A stretch of 64,000 bases of DNA from the NCBI RefSeq assembly GCF_026229185.1, contig NZ_JAGGJA010000005.1, positions 1-64,000 on the forward strand, in the 5' to 3' direction. Positions 6,969 through 14,734 of this stretch are shown one piece after another. The position numbers and the translations under genes are program-made. How positions within the stretch are numbered: position 1 is the stretch's first letter; every line of letters starts with the position of its first letter. Origin of the DNA: Fodinibius salsisoli. Its GTDB lineage: Bacteria; Bacteroidota; Rhodothermia; Balneolales; Balneolaceae. The notes under the pieces are model-generated. The model saw only the letters and a program-made list of their open reading frames with translations, was not told where the DNA came from and searched no databases.

Positions 6969-7040
6969 AGGTCACTCCTACTTGACTTATTTTTTAGTTA
7001 CAAAAATAAATAGATACAAGAGTAAGTTGGTGGTGGTTTG

Positions 7041-7322
7041 TTACATTTTGGGCAAAAATATTTTTTCTATGACTTTGCGCTCAAAATATTTTCGGCGTGT
7101 TCCAAACCGGTGAAATGGCACAAAATTTTTGTCTTTGGGGGGCAAGTTGCTTCTATTGAGTATGCTACGGTGATGTAATCCAATTAGAGCTTCCACTTCC
7201 TTAGCTGTCATGAACTTTGATTTATCAGGTTCTGCATTCAGCTTGTTAAGAATGGTATCTAATTTGGCGTCGAGAATGGCAATGGTAGCCATTAAATTTT
7301 CTTTGGGGTCTTGAGAAGTCAT
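7041..7322 (-). CDS. MerR/excisionase-like DNA-binding protein
   Basis: This 93-residue protein has an N-terminal helical segment (ATIAILDAKLDTILNKL) and then a typical helix-turn-helix-17/AlpA-excisionase domain from about residue 37. That domain shows FMTAKEVEALIGLHHRSI, a basic linker with P-P-K-D-K, and the wing FHRFGTRRKYFERKVIEKIF. Such proteins act as recombination directionality factors or transcription activators for integrase genes. Its location between the repressor and the integrase supports a role in excision control. It could also be a simple transcription regulator. Confidence 0.65.
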   Translation of the reverse strand: MTSQDPKENLMATIAILDAKLDTILNKLNAEPDKSKFMTAKEVEALIGLHHRSILNRSNLPPKDKNFVPFHRFGTRRKYFERKVIEKIFLPKM

Positions 7323-7403
7323 AGATGATATCTTTGGGGTTGCAAAAATTTTATGGCGCTAAATAAAAGGCAACCCTTGGTAAAATACACCCGTTGAAAA
7401 AAT

Positions 7404-7452
7404 CAGATTTTGAAAATCAATAGGAGATTTAAGTACTGAAAATCAAAATCTG
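7404..7452. repeat. 10-bp inverted repeat downstream of the int-associated gene
   Basis: CAGATTTTGA at 7404-7413 and its exact complement TCAAAATCTG at 7443-7452 are separated by 29 bases. A shorter GAAAATCAA element is repeated inside. The dyad lies in the 200-base gap between the excisionase-like gene (start 7322) and the end of the gene at 7523. It may be a binding site for the excisionase-like protein or promoter-associated. It lacks a T run and does not look like a terminator. Confidence 0.4.
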
Positions 7453-7522
7453 TAATTTACCCTTAATTAACAGGCTCTATGGAACAGAAGGACAGGTTCA
7501 TTTATCCATATTTTAACCTGTT

Positions 7523-8362
7523 TTATGAAAACTTTCTGTTTTTCAGAGTGGATTTGATCCGGTGTTTGAGAATGGACTTGTAGGCTTCCGGGTTAACGAG
7601 ATAGTTGGGGGCATTTAGGATTTCGTATTTCCCGGCCGCTTCTTTTACAAGCTCATCAACCGGTTTTTGGGCTTTTACTTTATTGATATGTCCGTTGGAG
7701 CTATCTATTAGAAAGTCACTGATCAACTCATCCAAATCATCCACCAACAGTTTGAAGGTATACCTGCCATGCAGGCCGATGCGGACCTCTAAGAATGAAA
7801 TTGCGTCATCAAGGCATCCGAATTGTCCAATAGTCCGAAGTTTGCCCTCTAGCCGGTTCAAGGTATCCTTTGAACAATTGTAGATGCGGGCCATTCTACA
7901 TGTCCAAGGAGCATAGTCCAGGTTAAGAACACCTTCACCATAATCATTAAAAAGATTCTCCAGGATCCCGGAGAAGTGGGCATTGGAAATCTCAGCACCA
8001 CTGAAATCTAAATCCAGGGTTTTCTTCCGATTTACCTTCTGTTCTGTAAATTCAATAACGCTCCGGCCAAGATTTGTCAAATGCTCCTGATACAGTTTTC
8101 TAACAGCTAAAATAAACTCCGGACTAAAGGTTTCGGCCGTTCTACCGGTGAAATTTTTCAGACAAAGTTGAAGCTGCTTTCGGTATTGATTGGTTTCCTT
8201 CAGATATGCTATGGCCGTGATACTCGTAGCCTGATACCGTTTAATATCCGATTCGAAGTTTAAGTTATTGGACAGTTTGGAAAACCGATCAGCGGTAAGT
8301 TTTAGCAGCAAATCTCTCTTTGGTAAAGAGTCAAATCTCGCAGTTGGTATCTTATGCTTCAT
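7523..8362 (-). CDS. Hypothetical protein translated with the integrase
   Basis: This 279-residue protein is not assigned to a family. It is soluble and rich in charged helices, with a moderately conserved-looking centre (ENLFNDYGEGVLNLDYAPWT, then KDTLNRLEGKLRTIGQF) and a basic C-terminus (SILKHRIKSTLKNRKFS). Its start overlaps the end of the integrase gene by 11 bases, so the two are translationally coupled. Genes directly following an integrase in small mobile elements often assist recombination or are cargo. Nothing here decides which. Confidence 0.6.
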   Translation of the reverse strand: MKHKIPTARFDSLPKRDLLLKLTADRFSKLSNNLNFESDIKRYQATSITAIAYLKETNQYRKQLQLCLKNFTGRTAETFSPEFILAVRKLYQEHLTNLGRSVIEFTEQKVNRKKTLDLDFSGAEISNAHFSGILENLFNDYGEGVLNLDYAPWTCRMARIYNCSKDTLNRLEGKLRTIGQFGCLDDAISFLEVRIGLHGRYTFKLLVDDLDELISDFLIDSSNGHINKVKAQKPVDELVKEAAGKYEILNAPNYLVNPEAYKSILKHRIKSTLKNRKFS

Positions 8363-9521
8363 TCAGGTAATTCATTTTACCGTTTCGGTTGGCGGTACGC
8401 ATCAGGTCTTTCGCAACCAGGTGAACATAGCGGTTGGTAACTTCAAGGCTCTTGTGTCCAAGCATGTTTTTGACCTCTATGACATTAAAGCCAATACGCA
8501 GTAAATAGGTTGCACAAGAGTGGCGGAGTCCGTGAAAGTTTATGGTGTCTTTAAGTTCGGCTTCCTCAGTGGCATAGAATTTAAAGCGTTTAGAAACATT
8601 GTCTCCCGTCATTGCAATTTCACGATCAGGCGTTGATTTTGGACTCGGAAAGACTAAGCCCTTTTTGGGGTTACCCATGAGTTTGCGCCAGGCAATGAGT
8701 CGCCAGTACAACGTTTCAAAAATGGGTATTGTGCGCTCCGATCCATTTTTAGTATCAGTAACTCTGATAAATCCTTCTTTAAGATTAATATGCTCCCATC
8801 GCAACTGGATGATTTCCTTACGTCTCATACCAGTATAAAAAGCCAAAGTGATCAAGGGTTTAAACCAGAGCTGCATCTGATCGGAGGATTGAATAGCACC
8901 AGACTTTTTGTGTTTCAATTGGTAATCTCGAAACTTTTTAAAAATTATATCGAGATCATCCTCTTCGATAATTTTATCAACCAAGTTGTCTCGAACTCTT
9001 GGCAGGGCAATTTTATCGCAGGGATTGATTTCTATGTATTCTTCTTCCACCAGCCAGTTGAAGAACGTTTTCAGATGTTTTAGGTAATTCTTTTTTGAAG
9101 CATTGGCCAAGTCATCCCGAAGACAAAACGCCCGAATATCATCCGCATCAATTCTCGTGACAGGCATTGTATACCCAACATCCTCCATAAACATCTTAAG
9201 GAGATATTTATAGTGTCTTTTGGTTGGGGCTGTTACATTGGTCTTTTCCCTGAGGAATTTCTTTTGGAGGTCATTCAAGATTGGACTCACAACAGAAGTC
9301 CCCTTTAACTCCTGCATCTTTTCATACTCTTGGAGATTCCAATCATCATCAAACGGATTTATTTCATCGGCATCATAGAGCTTTTCGTACTGGAGTTTCT
9401 TTTGCTCGGCTATCTTCTTGTACTTGGTACCAAGTGCATAGGTTCGTTGGATGAGTTCGCCATCAACCCGCGTGGCGAAAACGATAGAGTAGTAGTTATT
9501 GCGTTTTCTTAGACTGGCCAT
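8352..9521 (-). CDS. Tyrosine recombinase / integrase
   Basis: This is a 389-residue site-specific recombinase. It has an N-terminal Arm-DNA-type segment (FATRVDGELIQRTYALGTKY), a SAM-like core-binding domain around residues 75-170 (KRHYKYLLKMFMEDVG, KNYLKHLKTFFNWLVEEEYI), and a complete catalytic domain. The active-site set is visible: R233 in TGMRRKEI, K258 in the beta hairpin, H330 and R333 in HGLRH, H356 in LGHKS, and nucleophile Y365 in NRYVH. The gene starts 158 bases from the 3' end of the tRNA-Arg and points away from it, the normal arrangement for an island integrated into a tRNA 3' end. It is followed by a coupled gene at 7523-8362. The catalytic residues are intact, so the enzyme is probably functional. 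Confidence 0.93.
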   Translation of the reverse strand: MASLRKRNNYYSIVFATRVDGELIQRTYALGTKYKKIAEQKKLQYEKLYDADEINPFDDDWNLQEYEKMQELKGTSVVSPILNDLQKKFLREKTNVTAPTKRHYKYLLKMFMEDVGYTMPVTRIDADDIRAFCLRDDLANASKKNYLKHLKTFFNWLVEEEYIEINPCDKIALPRVRDNLVDKIIEEDDLDIIFKKFRDYQLKHKKSGAIQSSDQMQLWFKPLITLAFYTGMRRKEIIQLRWEHINLKEGFIRVTDTKNGSERTIPIFETLYWRLIAWRKLMGNPKKGLVFPSPKSTPDREIAMTGDNVSKRFKFYATEEAELKDTINFHGLRHSCATYLLRIGFNVIEVKNMLGHKSLEVTNRYVHLVAKDLMRTANRNGKMNYLNEA

Positions 9522-9640
9522 TTACTCTCGAATAAGTAGTTAAGGTTGGAGAGTAATGTAACATCATATGTAACATCAGTCCAGTAAAATATGTGTGAAT
9601 TATGAAATATTTTCATTTTGAGAAGGGCATATTGAAACAA

Positions 9641-9670
9641 AAAAACCCCGCCAAATTTTGACGGGGTTTT
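9641..9670 (-). terminator. Rho-independent terminator after tRNA-Arg
   Basis: AAAAACCCCGCCAAA pairs with TTTTGACGGGGTTTT with one internal mismatch, giving a strong GC stem flanked by A and T runs. On the minus strand it lies nine bases beyond the tRNA 3' end and is followed by a T tract, so it ends tRNA transcription. Because of its symmetry it could also work in the other direction. Confidence 0.8.
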
Positions 9671-9678
9671 CTTCAAAG

Positions 9679-9752
9679 TGCGCCCGGAAGGATTCGAACC
9701 CTCAACTTTCAGATCCGAAGTCTGACGCTCTATCCAGTTGAGCTACGGGCGC
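9679..9752 (-). tRNA. tRNA-Arg (anticodon TCG)
   Basis: The minus strand folds into a full cloverleaf of 74 bases. The acceptor stem is GCGCCCG/CGGGCGC, the D stem GCTC/GAGC, the anticodon stem TCAGA/TCTGA with loop CTTCGGA, and the T arm GAGGG-TTCGAAT-CCTTC with one G-T pair. The discriminator is A. The anticodon TCG reads CGA codons (arginine). No CCA is encoded. Its 3' end faces the integrase, which marks it as the attachment site of the island to the left. Confidence 0.95.
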
Positions 9753-9885
9753 TTACGGGTTTTCAGTAATTCAAAAACCGATCTTAATTCACGATGTTAA
9801 AGTACAAAATTTCAGAATCTCTTAGTAATATCATAGTCAAAAAAGTGACTATAAATCTTATTTCCTTTGACCCTGACCTGTTTGT

Positions 9886-9924
9886 TCCGAAGTCAGACGC
9901 TCTATCCAGTTGAGCTACGGGCGC
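9886..9924 (-). repeat. 5'-half fragment of tRNA-Arg
   Basis: These 39 bases match the 5' half of the adjacent tRNA-Arg (9714-9752) at 38 positions. The single difference is in the 5' arm of the anticodon stem (TCAGA changed to TCTGA). The match runs from the first base of the acceptor stem exactly through the seven-base anticodon loop and then stops. The fragment lies upstream of the real tRNA in the same orientation, and 133 unrelated bases separate the two. It cannot fold as a tRNA and is probably a recombination scar or old attachment site. Confidence 0.8.
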
Positions 9925-10047
9925 AGGATAATTTTCTTTATCAGTTATGACCTTCTGATTCGAAGCCAGGAGGTTTAACCAATAATTTGAGTCGCTAAAT
10001 ATACAAATATTCCAAGAGGAATACAGAAGAAAATTATCAACTGGGAT

Positions 10048-11073
10048 CTAAGTAGCGGGATTTGGGTTCGGCTCCACGTTTTGTGAGTCCAGATCATCCA
10101 CCTTCTGCACGCCATCGAGCTTCAGGTAATCAACCAACTCATCCTGCAACTCGCTTTTGATTTTTTCAGGATGCGTGATCTTCGTGTAAAAGATGGTGAA
10201 ATAGATGACTTTGATGGCCGTGACGGTACTCTCAATGAAGCTACTGAACATCTTGCCCAGCATAAGAGCGAGGACGAGGGGAATCCATGTAAAGGGCAGC
10301 GTCTCGAACCAGTATTTTGCTCCTTCGGTGCCTTCTATCTCAGTGAAAGGAAGAGGTCCGGCCAGCCACACGCCCAAGCCAATAGAGATGATGCCCAGTA
10401 CAATATAGACGGGCACGACAATTCTTCGGGTCACATTCCCCAGGAAATCAATGCCAAAAACACCAACCAGTGACTCCGGGACCTGGCTTTTGAGCTTTTT
10501 CATCTTCTTTACGCCCGGCATAATATCCAGCCGATCGACGGCTACCGAAGGCAGCAGGTAGTGGTTGATCAAATCCCAGACTTCTCCTATCCCCGATATA
10601 AATAGTCGCACAAGCATCATGACAAACCCACTGCCTACGAGCTTCCCCTTCTTCATAAAGGCCATGGCGATATCGAGCCAGGCTATTTTGCGTGTCTGGG
10701 ATTGGATAGGCTTACAGGCTTCCACGGCGCCGCTATAGGAAGGATCGTGGCCAATGATCGTCTCATAGACAATCCAGCTCATGCGCATCTCCTGTTTGTT
10801 GTGGTAAAAGTATTTATAGATAAAAAGGACGACAGCGAGGAAGATCATCCAGCCCTCCAGCGGAAGATCTAACCACCAGCCAAGCCATCCATAAAAGAAG
10901 CTGATAATCATGATGGAATTATAGATTAACATTCGTATCCAGGGTTTTAGGATATCCTCATCATGACCGATGATGGTAAAGGTATGCTTAAACAGGTTAA
11001 AGACCGAGGTAAGGCGGTCTTGAAATGGCAGATTATCCAGAGACTGCTCAATATTTTTGAAGTTGTAATCCAT
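10048..11073 (-). CDS. Multi-pass membrane protein of unknown function
   Basis: This 341-residue protein has an N-terminal soluble segment of about 45 residues and then several hydrophobic spans. These lie at about residues 47-68 (IMIISFFYGWLGWW), 74-90, a probable pair near 140-165 (GSGFVMMLVRLFIS), 220-242 (YIVLGIISIGLGVWLAGP) and 260-285. The C-terminal 50 residues are charged and end in N-P-N-P. No catalytic motif is visible and I do not recognise the family. It stands alone between the tRNA region and the divergent lipoprotein hydrolase gene, so the context gives no functional hint. It is outside the island. Confidence 0.6.
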   Translation of the reverse strand: MDYNFKNIEQSLDNLPFQDRLTSVFNLFKHTFTIIGHDEDILKPWIRMLIYNSIMIISFFYGWLGWWLDLPLEGWMIFLAVVLFIYKYFYHNKQEMRMSWIVYETIIGHDPSYSGAVEACKPIQSQTRKIAWLDIAMAFMKKGKLVGSGFVMMLVRLFISGIGEVWDLINHYLLPSVAVDRLDIMPGVKKMKKLKSQVPESLVGVFGIDFLGNVTRRIVVPVYIVLGIISIGLGVWLAGPLPFTEIEGTEGAKYWFETLPFTWIPLVLALMLGKMFSSFIESTVTAIKVIYFTIFYTKITHPEKIKSELQDELVDYLKLDGVQKVDDLDSQNVEPNPNPAT

Positions 11074-11336
11074 AGCGACGCCTTTGATGTATTGAAATTA
11101 GATATTTGAGCCAACGTAAAGTAAATCTCACATCTATATATACGATTTTGGAAGATAAAAGGGCTCAAATCAATGAACAGGAGGGTATTTGGGATACAAA
11201 TAAATTTCCTCCATGCTGGCATAAAAGGAATATGCTGTCTAACTTAATATTCTTGGAACAAAACAGGGATTAATGCAACGTTTTACGGCCATTTTGTTGT
11301 TAATTAATTGAACCTCAAATAAATAAAGCTATAGAG

Positions 11337-12188
11337 ATGACAAAAATCGGGAAGGGTTTATTGGTATTTGGACTGATGTTGATGCTGGGAGCTTGTAGCT
11401 CCGAATCAGAAAAGGGAGAGGGATATGTTGAACGAATGGAGAAGGAGCATCAAGGGGACAGTCCCGTACAGAATGCGGCCACTGATCCAGATGAAAAAGA
11501 ACAAGCAGCGGGCAAAGAAGTGACCTATGCTACCGTCAATGGATCGGAAATTACGGGCTATTTAGCGAAAGCAGATAACGCCGGGGAGGGGCGGCCGGGA
11601 CTGATCGTGATCCATGAATGGTGGGGACTCAATGATAACATCCGTATGATGACCAATAAGCTGGCTGCCGAAGGCTATACGGCCTTGGCGGTGGATCTTT
11701 ATAATGGCAAAGTTGCTCAATCGCCCGACAGTGCCGGCACCTATGCCCGGTCGGTCAACGAAGATGAAGCCGTTGATAACCTAACGCAGGCCTATACCTT
11801 TTTGACTGAGCAGCAAGGAGCTGCGAAAATTGGGACCATCGGTTGGTGTTTTGGTGGAGGATGGTCGCTTCAAACCGCTTTAGCCCATCCGGAAAAGATC
11901 GATGCCACCGTCATTTACTATGGCCGGTTGGTTACGGATGCCGGTGAGCTCGCAAAATTGCAGATGCCGATACTGGGTATCTTTGGGGCCGAAGATGAGG
12001 GTATTCCACCAGAGCAGGTCAATGCTTTTGAGTCAGCTTTGGATGAAGCCGGGGTTACGAATAGTATCCATATTTATGATGGTGCAGGGCACGCATTTGC
12101 GAATCCTTCTGGCACACGGTACCAGCAGGAAGCGGCAGAAGATGCCTGGCAGCATACCATTCGTTTCTTAGACGAAAATTTGAAGTAG
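11337..12188 (+). CDS. Dienelactone hydrolase family lipoprotein
   Basis: This 283-residue alpha/beta hydrolase is exported as a lipoprotein. The signal peptide ends in the lipobox LGAC with C20 as the lipidated residue. It is followed by a flexible acidic linker of about 50 residues and then the hydrolase domain from about residue 65. The dienelactone hydrolase triad is recognisable: C171 in GWCFGG, D220 in GAEDEGIP and H252 in GAGHAF. IHEWWGLND at about 92-100 is a further family signature. The cysteine nucleophile separates it from serine esterases. It likely hydrolyses an ester or lactone at the cell envelope; the substrate is unknown. It is convergent with the nitroreductase gene, with a palindromic repeat between them. 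Confidence 0.85.
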   Translation: MTKIGKGLLVFGLMLMLGACSSESEKGEGYVERMEKEHQGDSPVQNAATDPDEKEQAAGKEVTYATVNGSEITGYLAKADNAGEGRPGLIVIHEWWGLNDNIRMMTNKLAAEGYTALAVDLYNGKVAQSPDSAGTYARSVNEDEAVDNLTQAYTFLTEQQGAAKIGTIGWCFGGGWSLQTALAHPEKIDATVIYYGRLVTDAGELAKLQMPILGIFGAEDEGIPPEQVNAFESALDEAGVTNSIHIYDGAGHAFANPSGTRYQQEAAEDAWQHTIRFLDENLK

Positions 12189-12227
12189 ATGAAGAGAACC
12201 CAGGTTAAGGAATAAAGATGGTACAAT

Positions 12228-12345
12228 CTCCCCTTGAGGGGAGAGCCGCGCAGCGGGAGGGGTGTTCAAGGTACTGGAAGGGGTTAACACCTCCCGGCCA
12301 AATTTTGAAATTTCACAGAATTTGGCCACCCTCCTCAAGGAGGGA
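12228..12345. repeat. Compound palindromic intergenic repeat
   Basis: This block in the convergent gap 12189-12418 contains nested dyads. CTCCCCTTGAGGGGAG is followed by CCGCGCAGCGG, then GGCCAAATT pairs with AATTTGGCC around an AT loop, and CCTCCTCAAGGAGG comes last. The outer C-T-C-C-C and G-G-A-G-G-G boxes can pair with each other. The structure resembles small dispersed palindromic elements (REP or MITE-like) of Bacteroidota. It may also end transcription of both flanking genes. Copy number in the genome cannot be judged here. Confidence 0.55.
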
Positions 12346-12418
12346 TTAGCCAATGCTACTTCCTCTTATAATGAAAAGCCCTTATCCCGAGATCACATTA
12401 GTTAGATTAGATATCTTG

Positions 12419-13030
12419 TTATTTCTCTCCCCATTGTCCCTTAAAGACAATATCATCGAGTGGTTTACGGCTCCGTAGCGTGGTTTCTTTTTCAGCCAAC
12501 TTTATAGGCAGGGAATCTACTTCCCCTTCATAGCCGATCGTAAACATCGTTAATGGTTTATATGCTTCAGAGATATCATAGAGCTCCCGCGCTTTGTCGG
12601 GTAAGATGCCGGCCATTTGGTGGACAAAGAGGTCATGGCGGGTAGCCTCAAAAGTAAGGTGTGCTATGGCTTGGCCTAAGTCATGGTTGGCATGCCGATT
12701 CGGACGTCCGTTGGCATCGAAAGATTGTTTGGCAAGCCCCAAAACGAGAACGGGTGCATCGGTAGCCCAGGTTCTGTTGAAATCATTGATCACTTTGGAG
12801 AGTTTTGAAAAAGCCTCTTCCTCTTCTTTGCGGGCAACGATAAATCGCCAGGGTTGTTCATTGTAGGATGAGGGGGCCCACCGTGCGGCTTCAAAAAGCT
12901 GATGCAGCAGCTCCTCATCTATTGATTGGTCCGAAAATGAACGGGGACTCCACCGCTTTCGTAATAAATTATGGATGGGATAGTTTGTTTCGGCTTCTTT
13001 GGATATCATATCCAGATCTTCTTTTGGCAT
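12419..13030 (-). CDS. Nitroreductase-family flavoprotein
   Basis: This 203-residue protein has the FMN-binding nitroreductase fold. The N-terminal signature LLRKRWSPRSFSDQSI at about residues 22-37 and AARWAPSSYNEQPWRFIV at 48-65 are the conserved FMN-contact motifs, and DLGQAIAHLTFEA follows in the middle. Such enzymes use NAD(P)H to reduce nitro compounds, quinones or similar substrates, usually as dimers in the cytoplasm. Length and motif order are normal for the family. The physiological substrate is not evident from the neighbours. Confidence 0.88.
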   Translation of the reverse strand: MPKEDLDMISKEAETNYPIHNLLRKRWSPRSFSDQSIDEELLHQLFEAARWAPSSYNEQPWRFIVARKEEEEAFSKLSKVINDFNRTWATDAPVLVLGLAKQSFDANGRPNRHANHDLGQAIAHLTFEATRHDLFVHQMAGILPDKARELYDISEAYKPLTMFTIGYEGEVDSLPIKLAEKETTLRSRKPLDDIVFKGQWGEK

Positions 13031-13165
13031 GGAGTAGGTTTTTAAATATTTTGGTTCAAAATTAAACTGTTTAACAGTGCATTAGCCACACTCGTTCCCT
13101 GGTGAATGGAAGGAGCGTAAAATACATTTTTAAGGGATAAAACCTGCAACGAATCCAATACGATT

Positions 13166-13837
13166 ATGAGCTATAAGGTAACGATCAGAGATATTCAGCA
13201 AATAACACACGATGTAAAACGGTTTAGAGTAGACAAGCCCGAAGGCTATGAATTTATTCCGGGGCAGGCTACCGAAGTTGCTATCGACAAACTCAGATGG
13301 AGAGATAAGAAGCGTCCCTTTACCTTTACCAATTTAAATGGGGAGCCCGATCTGGAGTTTACCATCAAGATCTATAATGATCACAATGGGGTTACGAATC
13401 AGCTAAACTATTTGAATATCGGAGATCAGTTGATTATCGATGATCCCTGGGGCACAATCCAGTATAACGGTCCGGGCGTATTCCTGGCCGGGGGAGCAGG
13501 AGTAACCCCCTTTATTTCCATCCTGCGGCGGTTGGCACGCGATAACAGTATTGAAGGCAATACGCTTATTTTTTCCAATAAGACGGAGGATGATATTATC
13601 CTGGAAGATGAGTTCGAAGCTATGCTGGGTCGGCATTTCATGAATGTAATTACGGATGAACCGACGGATAATTACACCTATCTGGATGGCTTTATTGACA
13701 AAGAATTTCTGGAAGAGCAGATTGATGATTTTGACCAGCCCTTTTATGTCTGTGGACCCATGGATTTCAATGAGGCTATGCTCGGCTATCTAAAAGAGTT
13801 GGGAGCCGATCCGGAGGCCCTTGTGTTTGAAGAATAA
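13166..13837 (+). CDS. FAD/NAD(P)-binding oxidoreductase (ferredoxin-NADP reductase family)
   Basis: This 223-residue protein has the two-domain ferredoxin/flavodoxin reductase fold. The N-terminal beta-barrel carries the FAD motif RPFTFTN at about residues 50-56. The C-terminal NAD(P) domain has GGAGVTPFISILRR at about 110-123 and the terminal-type motif YVCGPMDFNEAML near 192-204. There is no iron-sulphur or globin domain, so it is a stand-alone electron transfer flavoprotein. The nitroreductase next door is on the other strand, so a shared pathway is possible but not shown. Confidence 0.85.
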   Translation: MSYKVTIRDIQQITHDVKRFRVDKPEGYEFIPGQATEVAIDKLRWRDKKRPFTFTNLNGEPDLEFTIKIYNDHNGVTNQLNYLNIGDQLIIDDPWGTIQYNGPGVFLAGGAGVTPFISILRRLARDNSIEGNTLIFSNKTEDDIILEDEFEAMLGRHFMNVITDEPTDNYTYLDGFIDKEFLEEQIDDFDQPFYVCGPMDFNEAMLGYLKELGADPEALVFEE

Positions 13838-13894
13838 AAGGTATTACATGAACTTCCCAAGGCGGCTATTAAGCTGGAATAATAGAATGTACTT

Positions 13895-14698
13895 ATGGAT
13901 AATGAAAAAATTCGGTTAGAGGGTATATCTGAGACATTATTAATTCCCCTGATGGGCCGGGCCCTGGCTACCAAGAGTAGGGATGGGGTCCTGAGCGATG
14001 AGAAATCCCTGGAGATATTTGAGTCACTGAATTACGATTTTGATAAATTCAATGATGCCCATTCCAGGCGGAGTATGATGCGTACCACTATCCGGACGGC
14101 CATTATTGACCGGGTGGTTCAAAATCACTTGGCGGATCATCCGGAAGGTACTGTTGTAGAAATTGGCTGTGGACTCAATTCGCGATTTGAGCGGCTGCGC
14201 CCTGCGAATATAAAGTGGTTTGATCTGGATGTACCCCAGGTGCATAAAGTTTGGAAACAACATTTTGAAGAAACCGACCGCCGAGCATTTCTGCCCTTTT
14301 CAGCATTTGACGAACAGTGGATCACAGAAGCAAAGAAGGGCGGGGAAGGACCGTTCCTTTTTATTTCGGAAGCCTCGGTGATCTATTTCCCCAAACAGAA
14401 AGTCCGCCAACTGTTCCAGCTGCTGGGGACCCATTTCCCGGGTAGTTACTACCTGTTCGATACGGCACAGCCAGATTTTATTGAAAGCTTAACGAAAAAT
14501 GAAGATGCCCTGAAGTTTTGCAATGCCCAAATAAAGTGGTCTATTAACGATGTAGAGGAGTTAAAAGAGTGGGTTCCGACGATTGAAATTTTAAACACCA
14601 TCGATTTGGAATCATCCGATCATGAATATGGGGCTTTATATCCTGATGATTTTCAGCAAGCAGCTGAAGGATATCAGCTTAATTTAATCAGGCTTTGA
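13895..14698 (+). CDS. SAM-dependent methyltransferase, leucine carboxyl methyltransferase (LCMT/TcmP) family
   Basis: This 267-residue class I methyltransferase has the SAM-binding motif VVEIGCGLNSRFERL at about residues 86-100 and the following acidic WFDLDVPQV segment, typical of the LCMT/TcmP-type O-methyltransferase family. The N-terminus (ISETLLIPLMGRALATK) and the internal RRSMMRTTIR also fit that family. The methyl acceptor is unknown. It is followed 36 bases later by an oxidoreductase gene on the same strand, so the two may be co-expressed. Confidence 0.8.
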   Translation: MDNEKIRLEGISETLLIPLMGRALATKSRDGVLSDEKSLEIFESLNYDFDKFNDAHSRRSMMRTTIRTAIIDRVVQNHLADHPEGTVVEIGCGLNSRFERLRPANIKWFDLDVPQVHKVWKQHFEETDRRAFLPFSAFDEQWITEAKKGGEGPFLFISEASVIYFPKQKVRQLFQLLGTHFPGSYYLFDTAQPDFIESLTKNEDALKFCNAQIKWSINDVEELKEWVPTIEILNTIDLESSDHEYGALYPDDFQQAAEGYQLNLIRL

Positions 14699-14734
14699 CT
14701 GCTTAGTAACGATAATCTTTTAAATATTACATAG

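Noticed and set aside
9950-9980. Further tRNA remnant (TTCTGATTCGAAGCCAGG resembles a T-loop region)
   Set aside because: Only a short stretch around ATTCGAA matches; the flanks do not pair and the similarity is within chance.
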